The translations under genes were made by a program, and so were the position numbers. From positions 105,431-169,430 of the forward strand of contig NZ_CABPSQ010000011.1 of the NCBI RefSeq assembly GCF_902459775.1: a DNA stretch of 64,000 bases, given 5' to 3'. The DNA is from Pandoraea captiosa (GTDB lineage: Bacteria > Pseudomonadota > Gammaproteobacteria > Burkholderiales > Burkholderiaceae). Positions 45,765 through 54,543 of the stretch are shown piece after piece (the first letter of the stretch is position 1; each line of letters opens with the position of its first letter). The notes below the pieces were generated by a model. It saw only the letters and a program-made list of their open reading frames with translations. It had not been told where the DNA came from and ran no database searches.

Positions 45765-47348
45765 CTACTCCGGCGCGACGACGACCGTGCGGTCGATGTG
45801 CTTCGGAAACTGAATCTGGCGAATGCGGCGCACCAGCAGTGCCGCGACGATGGCGCCAACGCCCGTGAGCAACACGCCGGCATGCACGGCGCTCACCAGC
45901 GTCTGACGTGCGGTTTCCACCAGCGGCGTGCCGTCGATACCCATCGCCCGCAGATCGGTCAGCAAATCGGTTCGCAAGGCGGGATCGATAAGAATACGCG
46001 GGTCCAGCGCGCGCGTGACGGCGTGGGAGGCCAGCGTGCCGTCGAAGCTCGACACGGTCCCGGCTACGCCGCGTGCATACCAGTGATTGACGAGCGTGCC
46101 CACGATGGTCGTACCCAGCATGCCGCCAACCATACGGGTCGATTGCAGCAACGCGGTCGTGATGCCGAACCGCTCCCGTCCGGCAATCTCCTGACCGAAT
46201 ACGTTCATGTTGTTCAGGATGAAGCCGATGCCGATTCCCGCGCAGGCCATCGCCATGGCAAGCAGGCCGTGCGGCGTATCGCGACGAGACAGCCCCACGC
46301 CCGTCGCCGCCACCGCCAGCAGGCAGAAGCCGATGACCAGCATGTTGGTCGGCCTGGCCAGTCGCACCACGATCGGCGTGTTGATGAAGCTGCCCAGCGC
46401 AATGCATGCGGCAATCGGCGTGGCGATCAGCCCTGCCGCCTGCGGACTCAGCCCGAATCCCCCTTGCAGCAACAGCGGCGCGAAGAAGATCAGCGAATAC
46501 ATCACAAAGCCGATCAGCACCGAGAGGGTGAACAGCACCACGAGTTGCGGGTGGCGGAACATGTCGAGCGGCACGATCGGGTGCGTTGCGCTGCGTTCGG
46601 TGCGCAGTAACGCGAAACATCCAAGCGCAACCGCAACGATCAGCAGCAGGTTGCCAGGCGACGCGCCGTGCGACGGCACATTCTCGATAAAGACCTGAAA
46701 CCCGCCGAGCACCACCGCAATCCACAGCGCCCCGCGCCAGTCCACGCGCACATCGCCGACGTCGTCCTTGTGAGCGGGCGGAAATTTCGGCAGGTAACGC
46801 CAAACGAAATACAACGCTGCCAGACCGACCGGCAGATTGACGAAGAACGTGGAGCGCCAGCCGAAGTGTTCCGAGAGCAATCCGCCCAGCGACGGCCCTG
46901 CCGCCGTACCGATGCCGTACGCCGTGGTGATGACCACCTGCCAGCGCACGCGCGAGCGGGCATCGGGAAATAGGTCCGGGACCGAGGCGAAGGCCGTACC
47001 GACCATCATGCCGCCACCAATGCCCTGCAAGCCGCGCGCGAACACGAGGAACGGCATGTTGGGCGCCAGCCCGCACAACAGCGATGCGAAGGTAAACGTG
47101 AGTACCGAGGCGACGACGAAGCGGCGTCGGCCAAAGTAGTCGCCGAGCCGCCCGAACACGGGCACGGTCACAACGGACGCCAGCAGATAGATACTCGCAA
47201 TCCACGCGTAGTACTCGAAACCCTTGAGCTCGGCGACGATGGAGGGAAGTGCCGTACTGACGACGGTCTGGTCGAGAGCGACCAGCATATTGACGAGCGC
47301 GATGCCGATCATGGCCATCAACGCATCGCGAAAAGGCAGGGGGCGCAC
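45765..47348 (-). CDS. MFS multidrug transporter (DHA2, EmrB/QacA-like)
   Basis: A 527-residue, 14-helix DHA2 transporter. Helix 1 is LVALDQTVVSTALPSIVAELKGFEYYAWIASIYLLAS. The motif A region VFGRLGDYFGRRRF follows helix 2, and motif C is GPSLGGLLSEHFGWRSTFFVNLPVGLAALYF. It has no adaptor or outer-membrane partner here, so it works alone in the inner membrane. The start is a GTG at 47348; the first ATG is ten codons in (47318), and the GTG is preferred because MRPLPFRDAL is polar lead-in. A palindrome lies in its upstream region. Confidence 0.92.
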   Translation of the reverse strand: MRPLPFRDALMAMIGIALVNMLVALDQTVVSTALPSIVAELKGFEYYAWIASIYLLASVVTVPVFGRLGDYFGRRRFVVASVLTFTFASLLCGLAPNMPFLVFARGLQGIGGGMMVGTAFASVPDLFPDARSRVRWQVVITTAYGIGTAAGPSLGGLLSEHFGWRSTFFVNLPVGLAALYFVWRYLPKFPPAHKDDVGDVRVDWRGALWIAVVLGGFQVFIENVPSHGASPGNLLLIVAVALGCFALLRTERSATHPIVPLDMFRHPQLVVLFTLSVLIGFVMYSLIFFAPLLLQGGFGLSPQAAGLIATPIAACIALGSFINTPIVVRLARPTNMLVIGFCLLAVAATGVGLSRRDTPHGLLAMAMACAGIGIGFILNNMNVFGQEIAGRERFGITTALLQSTRMVGGMLGTTIVGTLVNHWYARGVAGTVSSFDGTLASHAVTRALDPRILIDPALRTDLLTDLRAMGIDGTPLVETARQTLVSAVHAGVLLTGVGAIVAALLVRRIRQIQFPKHIDRTVVVAPE

Positions 47349-47793
47349 GGCGTACTACCTGAAGACTTCATGGAGGGGAGCTGCCATTCTATGCGAAAAA
47401 TAATGAATATATGAACGTTCATGCGTGGCGCGCATTCTCGGGCGAAACCGCGTCGAATGCCTTGCCGCGCGCCGGTTCGCAATGCTTGATCCGACAACGA
47501 ATCGACTGATACGAATTTTCAACGGCAGCCTAAAAATTACTCAACGCGATGCGATCATGCGCGTGGCCGTGATGTCCCGATCCCACGAAATCGGGCGTTA
47601 TCCGATACCCCTTTCGGACGCGCCTCAACCCCATGCCCCGCCCGCCCGGGCATCATCTTTCCAACGCCGTCGCTGCGGACCGAAGCAAATGCCTGAATCC
47701 CGGGCGCATTCGCCAAAACCGCATCCGAACAACAGCCGCACCATCGCTCGACGCTTTGGAAGGCGTCATCGTCACTTATCTGGAGCCCTGCCC
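47349..47793. other. Intergenic region upstream of the DHA2 transporter
   Basis: This 445-bp gap between divergent genes holds a perfect 12-bp palindrome (47411-47422) within AT-rich sequence. The frame of the downstream ORF stays open leftward across most of the gap, but the amino-acid content is non-coding in type. Confidence 0.45.
47411..47422. promoter_or_regulatory. Palindrome upstream of the DHA2 transporter
   Basis: ATGAACGTTCAT, perfect, in an AT-rich stretch about 65 bp upstream of the transporter start. It fits a MarR- or TetR-type operator, although no such regulator is adjacent. Confidence 0.4.
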
Positions 47794-48150
47794 ATGAAAC
47801 ATCGCCCTGTGCGCGAAGACTATCGACGCTGGCTGGATGCGCAACGCGCCGCCACATCGGCAACAGCGCGTGGGCAAACCCGGGCACCGGCGACGCCCGC
47901 GCAGCCCGAACTTCCGCCGAGCTTGCCGTTTGCCGGATACGTCGTCTGGTTCCCGCTACGCCGGGCTTATCTCGATATCCGGTTCGATCACCAACGCTTT
48001 GCCATCGTCACGCAATCGGTGGAAACCGCCGACGCTGCGTTTTACTTCGATCATTTCGACGCCGCATACGGACACGCCACGGATATCGAAGAACCGTGCC
48101 TGATTCTGTACGCCGCACACCCGGGCGGCCCGGTGAGGGTTGCGGGCTGA
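47794..48150 (+). CDS. Hypothetical protein
   Basis: A 118-residue protein not recognised. The first 45 residues are basic and Ala/Pro-rich, probably disordered. The last 70 (FAGYVVWFPLRRAYLDIRFD to the end) alternate hydrophobic and polar residues with several aromatics and Asp/His pairs, consistent with a small beta-rich domain. No signal peptide or membrane segment is seen. The ATG at 47794 follows TGGAG. It lies upstream of another unrecognised gene on the same strand. Confidence 0.5.
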   Translation: MKHRPVREDYRRWLDAQRAATSATARGQTRAPATPAQPELPPSLPFAGYVVWFPLRRAYLDIRFDHQRFAIVTQSVETADAAFYFDHFDAAYGHATDIEEPCLILYAAHPGGPVRVAG

Positions 48151-48182
48151 TGGCTCGTCACGTTCCACCACTTTGTTCGAAC

Positions 48183-48197
48183 GGCACCTAAGGTGCC
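48183..48197 (+). promoter_or_regulatory. Inverted repeat directly before the ribosome site of the unrecognised gene
   Basis: GGCACC-TAA-GGTGCC lies 4 bp upstream of AAAGGAGCC, the ribosome site of the gene starting at 48214. It could be a translational-control hairpin or an operator. Confidence 0.4.
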
Positions 48198-48213
48198 CTA
48201 AAGGAGCCATTGC

Positions 48214-49200
48214 ATGCACGTTCCATCACAACCGCTGCCCGGTTACTGGCCACAACTGTCTGACTGGCAAGTCAGGACCGGCGAGATTCCCGTCAGCCCA
48301 AATGCCGCCGCGACATTCACGAGTATCCGGAACCGGCTGCCTGAGGGGCACGCGATTCGGATGGCATCGCCGAACACGCAAGCGGGGGTAGATGGGCTAT
48401 CGGAGGGAACGGGTGCAACGGATGTGAAGGATGTGACGGCGTCGAGTCACAAATGTCGCACGGTTCATGTCGACGACTACACGCACAACGTGCTCACGGC
48501 ATTGGTCACGCCGCAGGACGGATGCCCGTCTCGTCGTTACACACGCAACGCGGATATCCGAACCTCGGTCGCCACCGCACTGGCACTCCACCCGGAAGGC
48601 GGCGACGCGCTGCTCGCAGCGAGACTCAAGGCGTTGGGACTGCCCTCGTTGCTTCGCGACGAACCGCAGTATCTGCCCGGAACGCTGGAAGCGCTTCGAT
48701 ACGATGTCGGGTCGCGAATCGTGGCTATCGGACGAAGCAAACTACCCGATCTGGCGAATCTCGGCGCACCGGACGATCTGGCCTTGCATGCGGCAGGTGA
48801 ACGCGAACTGTCTTATCTGAATGGCGAGAGTCCGCACGCGGCGCAAGTCGCGCTCGATCACAAGCGAATTCTCGATTTTCACTACAGTGCAGCCGGGGTC
48901 ACGACGTGGGCGGAGCGTCATGGGGACCGGGAGCGCCACGGCGACGAAGCGAAGCGCGCAAGCGAGAAAAGTCGAGAACATCGCATGGGTCCCGAGCCGC
49001 GAATCGGCACGTTCATCGAACATCTGGCGCGGTGCCAGCAGCGATCCGAGCCCGCGCGCACGTCCACGCGGGCCAAAGGACGCATTCCGCTTCCTCAGGA
49101 CGTCGAGGCCCAGCGATCGCGCCGCAAGACGAAAGTCGAGCCGCCGCCCTACCCGCTCTCACCGCAGCATGACATTCTCTACAACTGCACACTGCTCTGA
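48214..49200 (+). CDS. Hypothetical protein, no recognised family
   Basis: A 328-residue protein not assigned to any family I know. It is soluble in character, with no signal peptide or hydrophobic helix. Residues 1-75 are Pro/Thr/Ser-rich. The middle (about 100-225) has Leu/Ala/Arg-rich helical stretches around LHPEGGDALLAARLKALGLPSLL and LGAPDDLALHAAGERELSYL. The region 235-305 is strongly basic and polar (Arg/Glu/His/Lys), and the C-terminus is Pro-rich (KVEPPPYPLSPQHDILY). The strong ribosome site (AAAGGAGCC) and codon use support a real gene. The polar N-terminus and absence of a fold match leave a secreted effector or an orphan regulator as possibilities, neither proven. It is convergent with msrA. 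Confidence 0.6.
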   Translation: MHVPSQPLPGYWPQLSDWQVRTGEIPVSPNAAATFTSIRNRLPEGHAIRMASPNTQAGVDGLSEGTGATDVKDVTASSHKCRTVHVDDYTHNVLTALVTPQDGCPSRRYTRNADIRTSVATALALHPEGGDALLAARLKALGLPSLLRDEPQYLPGTLEALRYDVGSRIVAIGRSKLPDLANLGAPDDLALHAAGERELSYLNGESPHAAQVALDHKRILDFHYSAAGVTTWAERHGDRERHGDEAKRASEKSREHRMGPEPRIGTFIEHLARCQQRSEPARTSTRAKGRIPLPQDVEAQRSRRKTKVEPPPYPLSPQHDILYNCTLL

Positions 49201-49220
49201 ACGGCCGACAAGTCGGCCGT
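49201..49220. terminator. Bidirectional stem-loop between convergent genes
   Basis: ACGGCCGAC-AA-GTCGGCCGT, a perfect 9-bp stem starting right after the stop at 49200 and just before the msrA stop at 49238. Confidence 0.55.
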
Positions 49221-49237
49221 CCCATTCGTGCGCTCGC

Positions 49238-49810
49238 TCAGGCGGCAGGCTTGAGTCGGCGCGCAAACTTCTCGCGGAATTTCTTGAGCTTCGGGGCGAC
49301 GACATAAGCGCAGTAGCCCTGATCCGGATGTTGACGGAAATAGTTCTGGTGATAGGCCTCGGCAGGCCAGAACGTCTGCGTGGGCACGACCTGCGTGACG
49401 ATGGGATGCGGATACGTCATCTCGGCCATCAACTCGGCGATGAGATGATCCGCCGCCGTCTTCTGGGCTTCGTCGTGGTAGAAGATTGCGGAGCGGTATT
49501 GCGTGCCGATATCGTTGCCCTGACGATTGAGCGTGGTCGGATCGTGAATCTGGAAGAACACGACCAGAATCTCCTCGAACGTGACGACGTCCGGATCGTA
49601 GGTCACCTGAACCACTTCGGCATGCCCGGTATCGCCTTCGCAAACCTGCTCGTAGGTCGGATTGTCGACATGCCCGCCTTCGTAGCCGGAGACGACGGAT
49701 TTCACGCCGTCCAGTTGCTGATAGCAGGCTTCGAGACACCAGAAGCATCCACCAGCCAGCGTGGCGACTTCGGTACGGGTATCGCTCGGGGATTTCGTCT
49801 GCTCTGTCAT
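49238..49810 (-). CDS. msrA: Peptide-methionine (S)-S-oxide reductase
   Basis: A 190-residue MsrA. The active-site GGCFWC (catalytic C22) and SGYEGGHVDNPTYEQVCEGDTGHAEVVQVTYDP are diagnostic. It reduces methionine-S-sulfoxide in proteins and free methionine sulfoxide using thioredoxin. The distal cysteine that resolves the disulfide is likely in GYCAYVV. The ATG at 49810 has an appropriate lead-in. It is single-gene, with a strong inverted repeat 73 bp upstream. Confidence 0.95.
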   Translation of the reverse strand: MTEQTKSPSDTRTEVATLAGGCFWCLEACYQQLDGVKSVVSGYEGGHVDNPTYEQVCEGDTGHAEVVQVTYDPDVVTFEEILVVFFQIHDPTTLNRQGNDIGTQYRSAIFYHDEAQKTAADHLIAELMAEMTYPHPIVTQVVPTQTFWPAEAYHQNYFRQHPDQGYCAYVVAPKLKKFREKFARRLKPAA

Positions 49811-49882
49811 CTTGACCTCGCTTGTCGACTGCGTTGGTGCTCGCGCAGACTCGCGTCGTGTCGTGCCGCACTGCACCAAACC

Positions 49883-49921
49883 AATAGGGCGGGCGATCGA
49901 TGTTCGATCGCCCGCCCTATT
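49883..49921. terminator. Long perfect inverted repeat between hutG and msrA
   Basis: Two perfect 18-bp arms (AATAGGGCGGGCGATCGA and its complement) flank a 3-nt loop, 182 bp past the hutG stop and 73 bp before msrA on the same strand. It is a very stable hairpin. The minus-strand tail is TATTGG, weak in U, so it may terminate hutG or control msrA. Confidence 0.65.
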
Positions 49922-50102
49922 GTCGCGCAGAAGTCTCGCGAATGGCGCAAATTACCTTTTGCAGCGCGTCACTCATCGGTCATCACAACCGCATAACCCT
50001 GATGCTTTGCGGCGCCACCGCCTCGACTCCTCACAGCGCAAGTGCGCCGCCCGGTCAACCGTCCGACGCTCCGCCCTGCAGCCCGGACTTCCCCGCAAAA
50101 CC

Positions 50103-51059
50103 TCAGACGTCCAGTTGTGTGATCAGCGGATGCAGCAAGCGCGCACCGACGCGCGCCGTCAGGCCGTCCCGGTCATACGTCGGGTTGTACTCGGCAATGT
50201 CCGCCACGCGCAGCTTGCCGGAGCGACGCACCACGCCCACGAGCGCTTCGATCACTTCGAGCGCCACGCCGTGCGCTGCCGGAGCCGAGACGCCCGGGGC
50301 CTTCTCGCCCGGCAACACGTCCATATCAATCGTCAGGTAGACGTGACTCACCTTCGCCAGCCGCTTCTCCAACTGCTCGCACATCTGCGGCAGACGGTGT
50401 GCGAGCATCGTCTCGTCGAGCCAATAGTCGACGTTGAGTGCCGTCGCACGCTCAAAGAGCGCTTCGGTGTTGCTGTAGCGGCTCACGCCGAGACATGCGT
50501 AATGGAACGGCGCCTGACGCCCTGCCAGCAACTGCGAAATCTGCCAGAACGGCGTGCCCGAGCTGGCCGTCGGCTGGGCGCGAAGATCGAAGTGCGCGTC
50601 GAAGTTGAGAATCAGCATCGGCTCGTCGCGCAGACGGTCGCCGAAATGCTCCGCCACCCCGAGGAACGTGCCGTAGGCGATTTCGTGTCCGCCGCCGAGC
50701 ACCACGGGGCGCGCGCCGGCGGCCAGCACCTCGGCCACCCGGTGCCCCAGCGCGGCCTGGGCGGCTTCGAGGCGGTCGTCGGCACAAACGATGTTGCCGC
50801 CGTCGAACACCGCAGGCGTGCCCTGCACCGGCAAACTCGCCAGTGCGCGACGCAACATGTCGGGGCCGGCAACGGCGCCCTGACGTCCATGATTGCGGCG
50901 CACACCCTCGTCGCTGCAAAAGCCCAGCACCACAGCGCCGCCAGCGACTTCAGACGCGTCGCACGCGTCGTAGTCACGCAGCACCTGATGCAAACGCAGC
51001 GTATGGCCTGCTTCGCCGGTATCCACGCGGCCTTGCCAGACCGCTCGATCGATTGTCAT
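50103..51059 (-). CDS. hutG: Formimidoylglutamase (arginase/ureohydrolase superfamily)
   Basis: A 318-residue ureohydrolase. The manganese ligands are in GGGHEIAYG, NFDAHFDLR and TIDMDVLPG, and the full set fits HutG more than arginase. HutG splits N-formimino-L-glutamate to glutamate and formamide, the last step of histidine degradation. No hutH, hutU or hutI is nearby. Instead it lies 114 bp after an amino-acid ABC transporter ATPase on the same strand. An agmatinase or another guanidine-related substrate is a lesser alternative. Confidence 0.85.
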   Translation of the reverse strand: MTIDRAVWQGRVDTGEAGHTLRLHQVLRDYDACDASEVAGGAVVLGFCSDEGVRRNHGRQGAVAGPDMLRRALASLPVQGTPAVFDGGNIVCADDRLEAAQAALGHRVAEVLAAGARPVVLGGGHEIAYGTFLGVAEHFGDRLRDEPMLILNFDAHFDLRAQPTASSGTPFWQISQLLAGRQAPFHYACLGVSRYSNTEALFERATALNVDYWLDETMLAHRLPQMCEQLEKRLAKVSHVYLTIDMDVLPGEKAPGVSAPAAHGVALEVIEALVGVVRRSGKLRVADIAEYNPTYDRDGLTARVGARLLHPLITQLDV

Positions 51060-51173
51060 TCGTTTTCCTGCCTTGCCTTACCTGATCGTTACCGAATGCC
51101 TGCGCATGTCCTTGCGACACCTGACCAACCCAAGCTGCCCCAAGTCTCACGCGCAGGCACCATTCACACGGCG

Positions 51174-51956
51174 TTACGCGGATCGCGTGAGCACCGCCTG
51201 AAGGAATTCACGCGTACGCGCCTCGCGCGGCGCCGTGAAGATCTGGTCCGGCGGACCGGCTTCGATGATGCGCCCCTGATCCATCACGACCACCACGTCG
51301 GCCACTTCGCGAGCAAAGCCCATTTCATGCGTCACGACGAGCATCGTCATACCGTCGTTGGCGAGCGCCTTCATGACTTGCAGCACTTCACCGACGAGTT
51401 CCGGATCGAGCGCGGAGGTCGGCTCGTCGAAGAGCATGACCTGCGGCTTCATCGCCAGCGCGCGCGCAATCGCCACACGTTGCTTCTGGCCGCCGGAGAG
51501 CGTGCCCGGGTAGACGTCGGCCTTCGCCGCCAGGCCCACCTTGGCGAGCAGTTCGCGTGCGAGCTTGTCGGCCTCGGCGCCCTTCATGCCGCGCAGCTTG
51601 CGCGGTGCGAGCGTGACGTTGTCGAGCACCGTCAGATGCGGGAAAAGATTGAACGACTGGAACACCATGCCCACTTCCGTGCGCAGATGGTTGAGCGCGT
51701 TCTCGCCCATCATCTTGCCGTGATCGACGAGCTTCTTGCCCACGATCTCGATGGTGCCCTGCTCTGCCGTCTCGAGACCGTTGCAGCAGCGCAGGAACGT
51801 GCTCTTGCCCGAACCGCTCGGGCCGATGACCACGACGACCTGACGGGCGTCGACTTCGAAATCGATGCCCTTGAGCACCTGATGGCTGCCGTACGCCTTG
51901 CCCAGCCCTTCGATTTTCAGGATCGGGGCGCCGGTGACTTTCTTGACTTCGCTCAT
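51174..51956 (-). CDS. Polar amino-acid ABC transporter ATP-binding protein (GlnQ/HisP-like)
   Basis: A 260-residue ATPase of the polar amino-acid uptake family. Walker A is GPSGSGKST, the Q-loop is [18 protein letters not shown], the signature is [16 protein letters not shown], Walker B is [15 protein letters not shown], and the switch histidine is in VVTHEMGF. The ATG at 51956 overlaps the permease stop. It drives amino-acid uptake with the permease and binding protein that precede it in the same operon. Confidence 0.94.
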   Translation of the reverse strand: MSEVKKVTGAPILKIEGLGKAYGSHQVLKGIDFEVDARQVVVVIGPSGSGKSTFLRCCNGLETAEQGTIEIVGKKLVDHGKMMGENALNHLRTEVGMVFQSFNLFPHLTVLDNVTLAPRKLRGMKGAEADKLARELLAKVGLAAKADVYPGTLSGGQKQRVAIARALAMKPQVMLFDEPTSALDPELVGEVLQVMKALANDGMTMLVVTHEMGFAREVADVVVVMDQGRIIEAGPPDQIFTAPREARTREFLQAVLTRSA

Positions 51957-52621
51957 TGCACGGCACCTCCGGCACGCAGGGACTTCTCGGCGCGCTGCAG
52001 CAGCAGCGTGGTAACACCGGTCAGAATCAGATAAACAAAAGCAATCGCCAGATACACTTCCAGCGAGCGATACGACACGCTGATGATCTTCTGGCCTTCG
52101 TGCATCACGTCATGAATCGTGAGCAACGACACGAGGGCGGAGTTCTTGATCAGCGCGATGAATTCGTTGCCGAGCGGCGGAATCATGCGAACCACTGCCT
52201 GCGGCAGAATGACCGAGCGCATGGCCTGACCATAGGGCATGCCCAGCGAACGGGCGGCTTCCATCTGTCCGCGTTCGATCGACTGGATGGCGCCACGCAC
52301 GATTTCCGAAACGTAGGCACCGCTGTAGATGCCCAGGCCCAGCACGCCGCACACGAACGCCGGCAGCAGAATGTTGAACTGCGGCAGGCCGAAGAACAGG
52401 ATGAAGAGCTGCACCAGCAGCGGCGTGCCACGAATGAACGTGACGTAAGCGGTACAGATGCCGTAGCGAATGCGGTTAGCCGGATTGAGGCGGCCCATGC
52501 CGACCAGCAAACCCAGCACACAGCCCAGGGCCAGGGCGCAGGCAGTCACTTCAACGGTCACCAGCGCGCCACGCGCCAGATCCGTCCAGTTTGCCCACAC
52601 CGGCGAAAAATCGAGTTCCAT
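51953..52621 (-). CDS. Polar amino-acid ABC transporter permease
   Basis: A 222-residue permease of the HisMQ/GlnP type. The coupling loop is [30 protein letters not shown], and helix 1 is [25 protein letters not shown]. Only one permease is encoded, so a homodimer is likely. It is translationally coupled to the ATPase (4 bp overlap) and lies 153 bp after the binding protein. Confidence 0.93.
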   Translation of the reverse strand: MELDFSPVWANWTDLARGALVTVEVTACALALGCVLGLLVGMGRLNPANRIRYGICTAYVTFIRGTPLLVQLFILFFGLPQFNILLPAFVCGVLGLGIYSGAYVSEIVRGAIQSIERGQMEAARSLGMPYGQAMRSVILPQAVVRMIPPLGNEFIALIKNSALVSLLTIHDVMHEGQKIISVSYRSLEVYLAIAFVYLILTGVTTLLLQRAEKSLRAGGAVQ

Positions 52622-52774
52622 GCGTACTCCGTCAGTTGCTCTACTGCGCTATTGCCAATTACTTGGGCGGACGACGTCACCCGTTTCAGAGTGACGGCCA
52701 GCCCGCCCGGTCTTGCTTTGGTATTGCCCGGACGTCGCTCAGGGACTCGCCCTGAGACGACCTTCGCCAATGCC

Positions 52775-53512
52775 TTACTTCGCGGTACCGAAGTACTTGG
52801 TCACGAGCGCGGCGTAGGTGCCGTCGGCGCGGACCTTCTCCAGCGCCTTGTTCATCTCTTCGGTCAGTGCCTTGTCTTCCTTGCGCAGGGCGAAGCCATA
52901 ACGCTCGATCGTGAGCGTCTTGTCGAGCACCTTCACCGACGGGTTGGCCTTGGCGTACAGCAGGGCGGCCGGCTTACCGGTCACGGCGGCGTCGGCACGG
53001 CCGATCTTCACGAGTTCGAACATCTGGTCGTTCTTCTCGACTTCCACGCGCGAGACCTTCGGATAGTTTTCCGTCAGGAACTGCACCGACTTCGTGCCGA
53101 CCTGCACCGAGACCTTCTTGCCGTTCAGATCGGCCGGTTCCTTGATGCTGGTGTTATCGGCCTTGACCATGATGGCCAGACCGCCGGTGTAGTACGGGTG
53201 CGTAAAGTTCACGGCCTTCAGGCGTTCATCCGTGATGTAGATGGCCGAAGCGGCCACGTCGACACGCTTGGACAGCACGGCCGGAATCAGGCCCTTGAAG
53301 TCGATATCCGTCCACTCGACCTTCTTGCCCATGGCCTTGCCCAGCGCTTCGATCATTTCGACGTCGAAGCCCGTACGCTTGCCGTTTTCCACGTACTCGA
53401 ACGGCGGGAAGGTCGCGTCGGTCGCGACACGCAACACGTCGTCGGCAGCGAAAACTTTGGTCGAGCAGGTGACGGCCAGCGCCATCGTGAACAGGATGTG
53501 ACGCAATTTCAT
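52775..53512 (-). CDS. Amino-acid ABC transporter substrate-binding protein
   Basis: A 245-residue family-3 solute-binding protein. The signal peptide is MKLRHILFTMALAVTCSTKVFA. The core has LRVATDATFPPFEYVENGKRTGFDVEMIEALGKAMGKKVEW and the family signature near GLIPAVLSKRVDVAASAIYITDERLKAVNFTHPYY. It presents an amino acid to the downstream permease; ligand identity is not clear. It is the first structural gene after the IclR regulator (39 bp gap). Confidence 0.94.
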   Translation of the reverse strand: MKLRHILFTMALAVTCSTKVFAADDVLRVATDATFPPFEYVENGKRTGFDVEMIEALGKAMGKKVEWTDIDFKGLIPAVLSKRVDVAASAIYITDERLKAVNFTHPYYTGGLAIMVKADNTSIKEPADLNGKKVSVQVGTKSVQFLTENYPKVSRVEVEKNDQMFELVKIGRADAAVTGKPAALLYAKANPSVKVLDKTLTIERYGFALRKEDKALTEEMNKALEKVRADGTYAALVTKYFGTAK

Positions 53513-53551
53513 CTGGTACTCCTTCGTGTAGTCTCGGTTCGGTAAAACCGG

Positions 53552-54298
53552 TTAAAAGTACTGCAATCGATTCGAAATACGCTCGGCTGCCGCCAACGTG
53601 AGGCGGATCAGCTCTTCGTGGCGCTGCGCCACACGCACGGCCGGCGCCATCAGGGTGATGGTGCCTTCCAGACGTTCCTTCGCGGCAAAGACGGGAGCCG
53701 ACACGCCCCAGACGCCGAAATCCACTTCGCTCTCGGACACCGCGTAGCGCTGCTTGCGAATCTCTTCGACCTGCGCGACGAGACGCTCCTGCGCAACCGG
53801 CTGCCCCGCCAACTGGCGCCCGATCAGATTGTCGCGGGTGGTCTGGGGCAGGAAGGAGAGCAGGGCCTTGGCCGATGCACCGTGCACCAGCGGGTGTGCG
53901 CGTCCCTTGGCGAACGAGCAGCGCAGCGATTGCTCGCTCTCGTGCATGTCGAGGCAAACGACCTGGCCGTTCGCCGCCACGAGCAGACCGACGGTCTCCC
54001 CGGTGCGCTGCACGAGGGCGTCGATTTCTTCACGCGCCTGGGTGACAAGATGCGAGTTGTGGTCGAAACCCCACGCCAATTGCACGCCAACCGGACCAGG
54101 TTCATAGAGCGCCTCATGGGCGTGCTCCTGCACCAGGCCCCACTTCTTGAGCGGCACGAGGTGGCGGTAAACCGTGGAGAGCGGCAGGCTCGTTTGCGCG
54201 GCGATCTCGCGTGCCGCGATCGGTCGTCCATGACGCGCGACAGTCACAAGGACCTGCAGAACGCGCTCGGAGACCGAATGAGCTTCGGTGGTGTCCAT
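53552..54298 (-). CDS. IclR-family transcriptional regulator
   Basis: A 248-residue IclR protein. The helix-turn-helix (SERVLQVLVTVARHGRPIAAREIAAQTSLPLSTVYRHLVPLKKWGLV, about 8-65) is followed by the GAF-like effector domain (about 80-245) with FDHNSHLVTQAREEIDALVQRTGETVGLL. It precedes the ABC transporter and hutG on the same strand, so it probably controls them. The ATG at 54298 was chosen; an in-frame TTG three codons upstream is less likely. Confidence 0.92.
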   Translation of the reverse strand: MDTTEAHSVSERVLQVLVTVARHGRPIAAREIAAQTSLPLSTVYRHLVPLKKWGLVQEHAHEALYEPGPVGVQLAWGFDHNSHLVTQAREEIDALVQRTGETVGLLVAANGQVVCLDMHESEQSLRCSFAKGRAHPLVHGASAKALLSFLPQTTRDNLIGRQLAGQPVAQERLVAQVEEIRKQRYAVSESEVDFGVWGVSAPVFAAKERLEGTITLMAPAVRVAQRHEELIRLTLAAAERISNRLQYF

Positions 54299-54432
54299 CG
54301 TCTTCAAAAACCAAAGAAAGCAAAAAAATCAGCGGGATGTGCCGCCGATGACGACATGGGCGCTATCTTGCGATGCAATTCCCAAAGTAAAAAATGCGAT
54401 TCTCATCGGATGGTAACAAATTGGGAGATTAC

Positions 54433-54454
54433 GCATAGGGACTTTCCCTTATGC
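54433..54454. promoter_or_regulatory. Inverted repeat upstream of the IclR gene
   Basis: A 22-nt imperfect palindrome with GCATAGGG and CCCTTATGC arms, 135 bp upstream of the IclR start. It is a candidate operator or promoter element. Confidence 0.35.
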
Positions 54455-54472
54455 ATCGCGGAATCGCGGCAT

Positions 54473-54519
54473 AAAAAAACGCCGAAACCCTTTATACACA
54501 AGGGTTTCGGCGTTTTTAA
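54473..54519 (-). terminator. Bidirectional rho-independent terminator after the CoA ligase gene
   Basis: AAAAACGCCGAAACCC pairs with GGGTTTCGGCGTTTTT across a 10-nt loop, with T-runs on both strands. It ends the CoA-ligase operon 25 bp past the stop at 54544. Confidence 0.92.
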
Positions 54520-54543
54520 ACAAAAACTGAATAAAGGCTCTGA

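Noticed and set aside
49761-52034. A 757-codon open frame crossing hutG and the ABC ATPase
   Set aside because: It is antisense to two genes with clear motifs and has the His/Arg/Ala-rich content of antisense frames.
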